DNA from: Salvia splendens
Lineage: Eukaryota; Streptophyta; Magnoliopsida; Lamiales; Lamiaceae
NCBI RefSeq assembly: GCF_004379255.2
Contig: NC_056042.1
Location: 34,017,928 to 34,081,927 of the forward strand
Length of the DNA: 64,000 bases
Direction: 5' to 3'
Position 1 is the first letter of the stretch. The number at the start of each line of letters is the position of its first letter. The position numbers and the translations under genes are program-made. Below are positions 35,140-45,202 of this stretch, piece after piece. The notes below the pieces were generated by a model, which saw only the letters and a list, made by a program, of their open reading frames with translations, had not been told where the DNA came from and did not search any database.

Positions 35140-35834
35140 TATTATGTCCAAATACGGCAAATAGCTCTAAAGTTTTGATTTTTCGTCCGCACCAAATACA
35201 TGTGTTCGCAAAAATAGAAAATAACCCCCTTACCAAATAGCATGAAAATAACCACCTTACTAAATAGCATGAGGCATGTTTTAGAAGCGAAATATAGTTA
35301 ATTAACATGCCAAAAAAACGTGAATACGTGACCAAGTATAACGTCTTGAAATCAAAATACAATGATTATATACGATAAAATTAAATCTTAATTACATTGT
35401 GATGAAACAATTACCTAACAAAAATTGAGGCAATTGGTCGTTAATATCACCAATTTTAGGCCGAATTCCGAATTTTCTCATGAACTTAAAACTTTGTCGT
35501 AAATATCATGAACTTTGATGTTGTCGATTTCCCATAAGCCTGAAAATTGAAACTGGCGTGGCTAAATTAATCGGCAACAGTGGCAAAGTTCAAATTCTCT
35601 CCCATCATTAACGTTGCTCTGATAGTCCCTCTATAATTTCCTCCGACTTGAGTTTTAAGAAATGCGAAAAATTATGAGTTGGAAAAGTTATTGAAACGTG
35701 ATTCCCACTTTTATATACCATCTTCGTCCATAAAATGTAGTCATGTTTTTCGATTTTTGGTAGTCTACGAAAATTAGTCTCTATCATTTGTAATAAATAT
35801 TTTCCCTCAAACGGTGAATTTCATTTTCCACTAA

Positions 35835-37922
35835 GAGCATCTCCAATGCTGGCGGACGTCAAATAGCCGTCAAATAGCCTTCACACTGCCACATCATCAG
35901 CACTACAATTCTCCTGCCACATCAGCTTGCCACATCAACTGGACATCAAATAGCCATCAAATAGCCTTCACACTACCTATCCACATCACTAATAACAATT
36001 ATATAATTTAATTTACAATTGTATCAACATACATAATTTAATTTACGAGACAAATACGGAAAATTCGAATAATAATATTAAAATTTAAAAAGTACATTAC
36101 TTTTAAAAAAAAGTACAACAATTTTAAAAAATTACAAAAAGTAAAAAGTACATTAATTTAAAAAAGTAAAACAAAATCACTCATCGCCGCCGTCCTCGTC
36201 TCCGTCGTCGCCCAACGCTTCTTCACTGCCGTCGCCGCCGCCTCCGTCGCCACCTACGCCGCGGCTATTCCCGCCGGTGTCCCTCCTCATCGCCTCCAGT
36301 TCTTCACGCTGGCTCTGGAGCAATACGCGAAGAAAATCCTTCACCTCGGGGTCCACCGCCGCTTGGAAGTCGGCTAAGGTCTTCACCATTTGAGCGCGCG
36401 TTTGTTGGCGCGCGAAGAATTTGAGCTCCTCGGTAGACCTGCCGAGGGGGGATGCCGAATGGACATCCTGGGAACTCGGTGTGCCCCCCCTCGCAACCTG
36501 CTGCGCCCGCCTTTGCCCAACCGGGCGAGGTCGGCGACCGAACGACCGAGGAGTCGGGACCTCCTGGGCCGTCTCGGGGAGGTCTGACGAACCACCGCTG
36601 CTGCCGCTATAATCTCCGGTATAGTTCAGTCTCTGCCTCTTCGGCCAGCCAGCGTCGACGCCTGCCCGGAATTTCTCCGACTCGTTGAGCACAACGTAGC
36701 AGTTCCAGTAGGTGAACTCATAGTACTTCTTATCCGGATCGGGGTAGGCTCTTTCCGCAATCCTCCTGCAGTCTTCCTCTGTTTGGCCACTGGTCTGCAT
36801 GCGGAGGGCGTTGGCGTACAAACCCGAAAATCGAGAGACGCCAGCCCTGATTCGGTCCCAGCACTTCCGGACCTCCTCCCCGGTGCACGGTCTCCCTTCA
36901 GGGCAAAATGCCCTGTAGGCTGCAGCTATCTTCGCCCACAAGTTGACGATCCTCTGGTTGTTTGAAACGAGAGGATCGTCGCAAACACTCACCCACGCCT
37001 TGGCAACCGCAACGTTCTCCGCGTCCGTCCACTTCCTCCGGCCCCGGATTTCGGCGCGGGGCTGCGACGACTCGCCGACCTTCTTCGCCTTGCCCTTCTT
37101 CTTACCCCGCCCTACTCCCTGGCTTTGAATGAGAGTTTCAGAAACGTCGTTAATATCAAAACCCAAGTCCGCTAAGGAGAAGGTCTCCGAATACTGTGCA
37201 TCCGTTGGGGTCGATGTGTGCGAAGAACCGGTGGAAAAATCAAAAGTCGGCCGATAGGCGTTGTCCCCCCCGTGCGTCGCCTGCGACTGTGGAATCATAT
37301 GTTGCGCCGGTGGCATCATCTGCTGCGCCGGTGGCTGCATGCCGGGTGCCCACCCCGGCATCATCTGCATAGGGGGCTGCATGCCGGGTGCCCACCCCGG
37401 AATCATCTGCTGCCACGGGTACACGTTGTAGTACCCGCTCATTGGAGGCCAACCACCTCCCCCAGGAGCCGGGGAAGTATGGGACCCTGCCCCGGGAGTC
37501 GGGGGCGTCTGAGACCCTACACCGGGAGCCGGGGGAGTCTGAGACCATCCCCCGGGATTAACTGGAGTACCTTCGTAGTTGTTCTCCATTGCTCGTTATT
37601 GATCTTGTACAGAAAGTAAGGTAGAGAGAGAGTACTCGTTAAAACAAGTGGTGCGAATGAAAATGAGGTTCAACGCGCGTATATATTGTGTTTTGCGAAA
37701 AAAAAAAAAAATATTTAAATCCGACGCCGGTTTGGCGCCGATCCGGGAGCCACAATGGCGCCCGTGAGGATCGGCGTGGGAACCGGCGTCAGCGCGGGAA
37801 TCGGCATGGCGACGCCGATTTTGACGCCGATTTCGCCCACGCCGGTTCCAATGGTTCGGCGTCAAACCGGCGTGGGCGAAAAATCGGCGCTCCGGTGGTG
37901 ACGCCGACCATTGGAGATGCTC
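35835..37922 (-). mobile_element. Harbinger-type element C (ORF1-only, intact ORF)
   Basis: A 2,088-bp element with inverted ends GAGCATCTCCAATG / CATTGGAGATGCTC, flanked by TAA (35832-35834 and 37923-37925). The right subterminal 200 bp is made of GGCGTCR/GCCGGY words (GACGCCGGTTTGGCGCCGAT), and the left has repeated CCACATCA/CAAATAGCC words. It encodes only ORF1 and no transposase. The promoter and leader (ACTCGTTAAAACAAGTGGTG) are nearly the same as in element A, while the outer ends differ. Confidence 0.88.
36177..37589 (-). CDS. Harbinger ORF1, Myb/SANT-like DNA-binding protein (intact)
   Basis: Uninterrupted 470-aa frame from ATG MENNYEGTPVNPG. The N-terminus (1-110) is a Pro/Gly/Met-rich low-complexity region with short repeats (PGWAPGMQPP). 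A basic patch RGKKKGKAKK (161-170) may be a nuclear signal. The SANT/trihelix-like domain spans about 184-266 (RRKWTDAENVAVAKAWVS ... NLWAKIAAAYRAF ... CWDRIRAGVSRFSGLYAN). After the DLPETAQEVPTPRSF linker comes a helical coiled-coil-like segment (EELKFFARQQTRAQMVKTLA), then a Gly/Asp-rich acidic tail. Related proteins are often named GST T3-like in databases. In PIF/Harbinger and Ping/Pong elements ORF1 is required together with transposase. The same protein in element A is broken. Confidence 0.85.
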   Translation of the reverse strand: MENNYEGTPVNPGGWSQTPPAPGVGSQTPPTPGAGSHTSPAPGGGGWPPMSGYYNVYPWQQMIPGWAPGMQPPMQMMPGWAPGMQPPAQQMMPPAQHMIPQSQATHGGDNAYRPTFDFSTGSSHTSTPTDAQYSETFSLADLGFDINDVSETLIQSQGVGRGKKKGKAKKVGESSQPRAEIRGRRKWTDAENVAVAKAWVSVCDDPLVSNNQRIVNLWAKIAAAYRAFCPEGRPCTGEEVRKCWDRIRAGVSRFSGLYANALRMQTSGQTEEDCRRIAERAYPDPDKKYYEFTYWNCYVVLNESEKFRAGVDAGWPKRQRLNYTGDYSGSSGGSSDLPETAQEVPTPRSFGRRPRPVGQRRAQQVARGGTPSSQDVHSASPLGRSTEELKFFARQQTRAQMVKTLADFQAAVDPEVKDFLRVLLQSQREELEAMRRDTGGNSRGVGGDGGGGDGSEEALGDDGDEDGGDE

Positions 37923-38028
37923 TAACAATATCCAACAACTTTTTTTCTCCGTCTCTCTCTTACTTTTATCAATTTTGTATTAAAACTCGTGTTTTCCACT
38001 GTCAAAACTATTTTTATAGACGGGGTAG

Positions 38029-38381
38029 TATATGTTTTATAATTCAATTTGAATGAAATGAGTTAATGAATCACGTAACATACTTAATATTTACTAAATT
38101 AAGGAGTTATCTGACCTAAAATGTGTGTTTTTATCTTATTTGTTTTATTTGTCTTCCTTATTAAACTATACCCTACAAGGCTACAAATCAAATGAGTAAA
38201 CAAACTAAAATGGAAAAATAAAACTTCTATTATTGAACATACAAAAAGGGAGTATTACATCATACCAATGTCTAAATTTGCAAAAGTTAAATCCCAAATA
38301 ACAATAAATTATTATATGAACTCAAAAATAAACATCAATAGGTCATGAGTTCGAATCTACTAAGATAGTAACTTTAGTTAA
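38029..38381. other. Spacer, likely 3' region of VIT homolog copy 3
   Basis: AT-rich sequence with no gene. Its right part probably contains the 3' UTR of the minus-strand VIT homolog. Confidence 0.4.
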
Positions 38382-39023
38382 TCAAACGCCACTACTATAA
38401 CCAATCAACTTGGTAATACCAAAAGTGATCCCCATCGCCACCCAACCCCCAAACAGCACCCTCAGCGCCGCCCTCACCGGCGGCGCCCGGCCAAGGGCCG
38501 CCCCGGCCCACCCAAACCCTAAAAGCGCCACGCTCACTGCCGCCACCACTGCCCCGAGCCTCACACGGTAGTCCCGAGCGAACGCGGCCGCGAGCAGAGG
38601 AACCCCCGCCCCCACCGTGAAGGCCGCCGCCGACGCCCCGGCCGCCTGCAGCGGGCTCGGGAGGTTCCTCTCCGCGCCGCGATCGCTGCTTCGCTCTCTC
38701 TTGATCTGAGCCACCTCGATGTCGAGCTGAGAGTAGACGGAGACGAACTCTCCGATGGCCATGCTGCAGGCTCCGGCCACCATGCCGGCGGCGCCGGTGA
38801 GGAGCATAGTCTTGGCGTCGCGCCGGACTGCTCCGATGCCCATCATGAGCGACGCGGTGGAGAGGAGGCCGTCGTTGGCGCCCAAGACGGCCGCACGGAG
38901 CCATTGTGCTCGCTTTGAGTAGTCTTCGGCCTCAACTAGGGCTTCTTCAGTTTGCCCTAATTCGATTTCGATGTTTTTGTTGGACATGGTTTTTGTGGTG
39001 TTGTCAATTTGTGGTTTCTCCAT
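38382..39023 (-). CDS. Vacuolar iron transporter homolog, copy 3
   Basis: Intronless VIT/CCC1-family protein. I choose the ATG of MEKPQIDNTTKT (213 aa). The open frame extends to 39134, but a TATA box at about 39062-39070 lies inside that extension, so the upstream Met is not credible. Markers are AQWLRAAVLGANDGLLSTAS, TGAAGMVAGACSMAIGEFVS, VYSQLDIEVAQIKRE, and the end helix GWVAMGITFGITKLIG. The loop agrees with copy 1 and differs from copy 2. Coding GC is very high. The role is putative vacuolar iron or manganese import, from the family. Confidence 0.92.
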   Translation of the reverse strand: MEKPQIDNTTKTMSNKNIEIELGQTEEALVEAEDYSKRAQWLRAAVLGANDGLLSTASLMMGIGAVRRDAKTMLLTGAAGMVAGACSMAIGEFVSVYSQLDIEVAQIKRERSSDRGAERNLPSPLQAAGASAAAFTVGAGVPLLAAAFARDYRVRLGAVVAAVSVALLGFGWAGAALGRAPPVRAALRVLFGGWVAMGITFGITKLIGYSSGV

Positions 39024-39061
39024 TGGGAATAATTTGAAATGAAGAGTGTAAATGTGTGCGT

Positions 39062-39070
39062 GTATATATA
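39062..39070 (-). promoter_or_regulatory. TATA box of VIT homolog copy 3
   Basis: TATATATAC on the minus strand about 40 nt before the chosen ATG. It decides the start codon against the longer frame. Confidence 0.6.
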
Positions 39071-39211
39071 GATGGATATGGAGTTTTTTCTTGATGTGGA
39101 AATGATTTTTGTAAGGTAAAAGTGTGGAGGGCACACGCTATTGAGAGACTTTATAGGAGCCAACTAAGCTTTATGAGATTGTGGGAATGGTACATATTCG
39201 GAAACGGTGTG

Positions 39212-39390
39212 TACACAAATTAAAACGGAACTCATGAAGTCGGACGCAGTGAAGAAGGTCGTTGTTGGTGCATTGGTCATCTCTGGTAATGGATGGCGGA
39301 AGAAGATTATGGAGTCGACGATAACTCCATATGGCGAATCATAAGGGTTGGTCGGTCGACCTCGACCTCGACCCCACCTGGATCTGCCAT
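39212..39390 (-). repeat. Dispersed SINE-like repeat, copy 2
   Basis: On the minus strand this runs from ATGGCAGATCCAGGTGGGGT to CATGAGTTCCGTTTTAAT. It shares both ends with the copy in the WAT1 gene intron. Confidence 0.5.
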
Positions 39391-40560
39391 CGCTACTCCG
39401 GTGGTTGATTTCACTTTGTATCATAAGTAGCACCTTAGTTCAATTATATGACATGTAAGGATTGGTTGTCATAAAAATTACATTTTCTTGTGAGAATTTA
39501 AGGACATTGCAAGTTACTGTGAAATTAGTCAGAGTTCAAATGAATTCATTAAAGATTCTAATTCAAACATTGCATTGATCTATTAAGGATATGTATTTAC
39601 TCTAAATTTTTGTGGTTGAATGATTGAAAATGATATTAATTCTCGTAATAATAAGTGTCCATTTCTCATTTAGATTATCTTTCTAAATGATATAAGTATA
39701 TTGGAGTAATAAATTATCTCATAGATGCTTTTGGGTTGGCTGGGAAAATATATATATCGTCGAGGAATCGATTCTTTCACACTATAAGTCTATATGTTTA
39801 CTTTATTAATAAGTTTATTCATATCTTAAATACTCGAGGGAAAGAATAAAAGTGGAATATTGTTGTTCACACATAGGCCCTCCACCACTTTAACTCCAAC
39901 ACTTTACACTTGACACTAACCAACTTTGTATTTGTAGTTTTTGACTTTATATAAATACACCGACGGTTCTCAAATAAACTAGGGTTGACAATCACACAAT
40001 GAGCTTTTTTATATTTTCACATGTTAATTTTTCATAAGATGTGTGGATCTTGAGCATATATTTAAGCACAAATGTTTGATATATGTGGTTATTCTAATGT
40101 ATCACTTTCATTTTTTAACATTTTTTCATATTTTTTTCTTTAATTATAATTGTATAGTGTGTGGTAGTTGAATTTTGCATTTTATACGGTCGCTTTCCTT
40201 TGGATGGAAATGTTCATGAGGTTTTTCCCCTTAGCAGAGGTGACAACATCTAATTTAAAAACAGAATTAAAAAAACATTTTTTAGGATTAGAGACGGATT
40301 ACCAAGGCACAAGTTTATCGGTATTGTGTGAATTAATTAAATTTGAAACCAAGATATACAATATTGAATTGTTAAAAATATAAAAAAAAATATTATCGAC
40401 AACACCAGTGTTGGTAAATCTACCAATGGACAAATCTGTCAGTAAATCTGATGGTAACAAGGAACACAAAATACCGATTATTAACGAAGTGATAATAAAT
40501 TCATGCTGAATCATATAAAATTCTATTCCAGTTCATTTTTATTCGAAAGAGAAACCATAT
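39391..40560. other. AT-rich spacer
   Basis: No gene seen. From about 40560 the sequence is probably the 3' UTR of the QCR6 gene, read on the minus strand. Confidence 0.4.
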
Positions 40561-40708
40561 CTCACAATCTCAGGTGAGTAACACCAAGAGCATAGCAAAA
40601 AGGGAACATCCAGCTCTTGGAAAGAATCGAGCGTCCAGAGCGCAACAAAAGGGGTACATTAGAAACGAGCATAAGTTGGTAAAGTGCACCGATGAGGTCT
40701 TGTAACAG

Positions 40709-42909
40709 TTATTTGAGATGCGTAAATAACTTGGTAGCAACCTGTCCAAGGAAATCAGCAGTTAGTGAGGAGCTCTTATACACTGGAAAAGAATAATGGA
40801 TGATGGAAAATGTGCCCTTACGCAATTGTCAACGCAGCGCCAGTAGTCAAAGTACTGTCCCGTACAGTGTTTGTGTCCGGATTCATCACCTTGAATTCTC
40901 TTAGAACAAGCCTATCACCCAAAAGGCCAAGGGCGAATGAAAAGATCAGCAGTTTCTCAGAAGATAAAGTAATGATCAGCAAGCCAAACCAGGCTACTAT
41001 ATGACAAAGCATAACTGTTTCTACAAAGCTCACTTTGTCGAATACCCACAAAAGAGAATAGGTAGAGTTGGTCGGTGCGGTATAATGTTAGATGCCTCAA
41101 GATTTTCGCCAAAAAGGAAGAAGTTATAAGAGTTAACTATCAAGTTTCCTCAGGAACAAATACACATGGAAAAGGAATGGAGGATTATTCTCAGAATACA
41201 CGTAGAACTACGAGGAAAAATCTTCTGTCTGGTCTAATCCTGCCGATGAATAAAATAAAGGGAAAATTGCCAGGAAAAACATGAAGTTTAGTGAAATTCT
41301 GGTATGTCCCACAACTTTGAAATTAGCAAGAAAACACATGAAGATTGGATTTTTTCAATGACTCATGGCGAAAAAATCTGGCCACATACTTGTATTATAA
41401 TGTCCATGTTTTTCAACCAAACGATGTTTTCCGGCTACCACATCATATACAAGTTCACCAAAATATCTCTCCATGGAATAATTGAGAACAAATCCAAAAC
41501 TCAAGATATTCAGGCTGATATTTGAAGTTGAGGGACGGACATAGGCCAAAATTCATGTTATTTCCGTAAACTTGCCCTAAAATAATTAACTTCTGCCTAA
41601 CCCACTGACGGGTTTTACCATATTTATAAATAAATAGAAGTCTTTATGCTAAAGACTAATGAGTCCTCCAAAAAAAATATAAATACAGCAATTTCAGCCA
41701 ATCCTCATACGAAAGAAAATGGCAATATAAGCACATACCAACAAGCCCATCCAATTAATATTCACCCACCACGTATAGACCCATAATGCAGGTCATAATC
41801 AGGAAGGTTCAGATACGGAAAGGATAGCAAACTGTTAAGTAGTTGTTATCTCTCAAGTATTCATGAGGCAGAACTATGCTACCATGAATGGCATGCAAAT
41901 CTTATAGAAAAGGAGCCCAAAATATTGTATGTAAGTTATTTAGGAGAAATAACCTGATATTCTTTAAGTGGCCTTGTGCATGGTGCCTTGCAACGGTCCT
42001 CAAGTTCCCTCTTGGGATCCATAGGCTCCTCGTCAGCCCTAGCATGCATTATTAAGTGACGATTGTTAAAAGATCAAAGATGCTTCTTCAGCTCAGCAAG
42101 ACATGCAAATATGGTGCTATCCTACAACAACCTATGAACAAGACAATCAAGAGACTTCCCTACTGAGTACTGCCTTAAATAAGTTATAGGCGTTGATACA
42201 GTTATACCTTTGGATAGAATCACTCGGCCACTCCATGTGTCCATCAACTACCAATCTCGAGCCCAACCCAATTACTACAGTCAAAGCTCAGCCATCTGAC
42301 ACACCTCGACGCAGCACTAAAAGGCCCAGCTATCTTAGTGATTTTGTTTAATGCTTGTTGCAAGTTAGTTTACGATTACCTTATCTATTCTAGAAGGGCA
42401 GGTTAGTTTCTTAGTTTGTTGCACACGATGCAACATGTTCCATTTTCTTAAGTAGTGCAAGAGTGGTTTGTCAGTCAGTATCTAATAAATTCTGTAAGCT
42501 TCTTTGAAGCATTTCATCAAACAAGTGGAAGAATCTTTTTTTTCTCATGGGGAGCAAACCTCTTCAGTTCAAACTTCAAAGAGGTTCCCTTTTTTTGGTT
42601 TCACATGCAAACATTGCTTAATTGAACTAGTAAACCATATAAACATGAAATCATTGGTTCAAAATTAGATCTTAACTCGATTGAAAATCCAAATTTCCCA
42701 ACACCTTCACAAAATAGTAACATGACTTTCTATTGATTTGAAAAAACTTTTAGAACAAGCTTAGTATTGCAATAAAGAAGCCATTTTTACATACAGATTC
42801 CTATATAACATAAAATTACAAAAACCAGCACATCTGCAAATCACATATACCAATCAGATTTTCTGAAAATAAATCAACCAAAGATAAACGAGTGCAGAAA
42901 TACTCACAT
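40709..42909 (-). CDS. QCR6: Cytochrome b-c1 complex subunit 6 (hinge protein), 69 aa
   Basis: Small acidic subunit of mitochondrial complex III, which helps cytochrome c dock on cytochrome c1. Coding segments: AT of the start codon at 42909-42908, then 42038-41954, 40911-40822 and 40741-40709. All introns are GT-AG and the frame is continuous. The exon holding the AT runs 42941-42908 and is otherwise 5' UTR. The G of ATG is the first base of the next exon. The protein begins MADEEPMDPKRELEDRC and contains GDESGHKHCTGQYFDYW and ends KLFTHLK. Cysteines at 17, 21, 31, 45, 55 and 59 form a twin CX9C pattern (21/31 and 45/55), as in the family, and 69 aa is the usual plant length. Further 5' UTR extends toward about 43080. 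Exons are too short to be seen as open frames. Confidence 0.92.
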
Positions 42910-43651
42910 AATTTTGAATTCCAACAATCAGCGGAAACAATCTGCAAAAGAAATCCGTCAAAATTGATTACGGATAACAGCCAAAATAAAAAAGCATAAA
43001 AAGGAAATCCATAGATTCAACGATCAAAGAGAATTACAGATCTGAAAGCGCGGTGGCCGGAAATGGTGAGAGTGATGAGGGGAGGAAGCTCGATTTGTAA
43101 ATTTTGACTATAAAAAGAGGGGATTTTGGTTTGTAAATAAATGTAATTAAATAGAAATTGAGGAATTGGAATCTCTCGTGTAAATTAATATTAATATTAT
43201 TAATACTAGTACAAAAATTATGAAAATTATAATAAATTCTTAGAATATGAATTGTGTTAATTGAATTCATTGTAAATATTAGAAGTATGCTTGATTTTAT
43301 ATTACATACTAAAATGACAAAGTAGCCAATGTTTTAAGAAATGGAGTAAATTTTCCTTATAATTTAAGCCATTATTATGAAGGGGATATACTCCAGATTT
43401 TAAAGTGATATTTTCAAGTATATGTAAGAAATATTCATTTTATAATAAAGAAATGTAAAAAGCATCTTATTTTAATCAATTAGGACTTTTTTTTTATAGA
43501 AATGTCACTTTAGAATTTAATATTTATTAATATCAATTGTTCCTCTTAGGAGTAATATTTATCCCTAGTCTATAACAAAATTATAACTAAGTGCTCATAT
43601 ATATTGCATATTATCTTTGTCTCATAATTTACTTTGGCGAGAGAAGAAATA

Positions 43652-44709
43652 ATGGGTGCCTGCGCTAGCGTGCAAAAGTCCATGAGAGGTGAAACCACCA
43701 CCGTCCCAGCGCCGGAGCCGCCGCGTGAGGAGGAAACCTCCGCCGCCACCGCCGTGGGGAAGGCGGAAGGCGGTGATGTCAATCAAAACAACGCCGCAAA
43801 GGTTTCTTTATATTGTTCTGTATATTTTTCTTACTTCTATTTTGATTGATTATGAATATGTGTGTATATATCTATGCATAGAAAATAAATTAGTTTTAAA
43901 ACCAATTTTCTTTTATCAAAATAGCAGCCCATTTTGTGTGTTCGGTTTGCTAGATTAGATAAAATTTTATTTGATAATAGTTGTCTGGTTAAACTGATCC
44001 GTCACAATACTTAATGGTATGATAGTAACAAGTAGAATTCGTCGTGTATTAGGAATGTTGGTCTTATGGTCGTGTTAGTATAATTCAAAAAATCGAAAGC
44101 ATACACTAATATATAGTTCATCTTATACAAAACCATATCATCTCTCTTGTAATCTAATTTTTTATGATTTATTTGAGAACCAGTTACCCTATGTTATTCA
44201 TGGAAAACATACGTATGATTTCTTGGTTTATAAATTTATGGCTACTTTAAATTTAAATTTCTTCAACATTATATATTACATGCCAAAGATACTATATCAT
44301 GTAAATAATCTCCCCATTATAGAAATTCTATAACGTAATTAATTACAACTATTTTCCTTATAGTATATCATTACAAGTATTCTCTTATATCGCGTAATAT
44401 TGATTAGCTTTCCATGATTGAGAACATGAATCTTTTGAGAAATCTTTATCAATCTTGGTAAAAATAAAATTTTGAATCTGGAACAATTTATAGAAGAATT
44501 TCAAAAATATTATGCAAGTTAATTTATATTTCTTCCATATATATTATGATAATCAGGTTGAGGCGCCAAAAGAGCAAGCAGAAGAAGTAGTGACCCATGA
44601 ATCGGACACGGAAGCTGAACCGGATTTTATTATTATAGCGATTGCATTGGACTTCATTCCTTTAATTTCTTCAAATAATCAAATGTATTTGGAAAACATA
44701 ATATTCTGA
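43652..44709 (+). CDS. Small putatively N-myristoylated acidic protein
   Basis: Exon 1 is 43652-43801 and exon 2 is 44557-44709. The intron has AAG|GTTTCT donor and AATCAG acceptor and keeps frame, giving 100 aa. It starts MGACASVQKS, a good N-myristoylation signal (Gly2, Ser6) with a Cys at 4 that could be palmitoylated, so plasma-membrane attachment is likely. The middle is Pro/Glu/Ala-rich and disordered (VPAPEPPREEETSA), followed by KEQAEEVVTHESDTEAEPD. The last 25 residues are hydrophobic (FIIIAIALDFIPLI), which is odd and may mean that the true last exon is spliced differently. It resembles small plant MGGCASKP-type proteins of unknown role. No function is assigned. Confidence 0.55.
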
Positions 44710-45193
44710 GCACTTTGCGAGCAGCCTCTCTATCAGCCTCGTCGTCGTCGCAAGCTTTTTAGCGAGCATTCGCAATCGCATGGATGGAAAATCTGCTAGT
44801 CGAATTTGTACTTTTTGAGTGCATCTCTTTGCTCGTAAATTTCTGAGCACACGGCAGATTTACATAAGATATTTCCATGTTGTAGTAGTAGAGAAAGAGT
44901 GAAAATATATTAAAAATTAAAATGTGCAAAACGCATAATATAGACTATAGGAAGAGAATAACAAGTAACAACAATAATATAGACTATTTACATTTCTAAA
45001 TATTCATGGGAGTAATATTTAGAAACACTTTCTTCTCTTAATTATGATTATTGAGTGTCTAGTACGTACTATTAAATTCTTTCCTATAATTTTTTCTAGA
45101 TGTTGGGCCGTAGAGACCTACCAGACCCTACATGGCTCCTAGACCCACAAAAGATTATTCTCGTAAGTAATAAATTGATAATTCTGATAAATA
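44710..45193. other. Spacer before the MULE
   Basis: Likely 3' UTR of the small myristoylated-protein gene, then AT-rich DNA with no gene seen. Confidence 0.4.
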
Positions 45194-45202
45194 TATTTCA
45201 AA

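Larger units (their letters stand above)
35718..38028. mobile_element. MITE split by Harbinger element C (halves 35718-35834 and 37926-38028)
   Basis: The left half starts CCATCTTCGTCCATAAAATG next to TA. The right half ends CTATTTTTATAGACGGGGTAG next to TA. The two ends are inverted copies, and the ORF1-only Harbinger element sits between them with its own TAA duplication. The MITE is therefore the older insertion. Confidence 0.6.

Noticed and set aside
39024..39134. N-terminal extension of VIT homolog copy 3
   Set aside because: It contains the TATA box and translates to His/Ile/Tyr-rich sequence unlike the family.
40810..41550. Plus- and minus-strand open frames of 64-77 aa around the QCR6 introns
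   Set aside because: They overlap the QCR6 exon at 40822-40911 in wrong frames or lie in its 1-kb intron, and have no recognisable protein.
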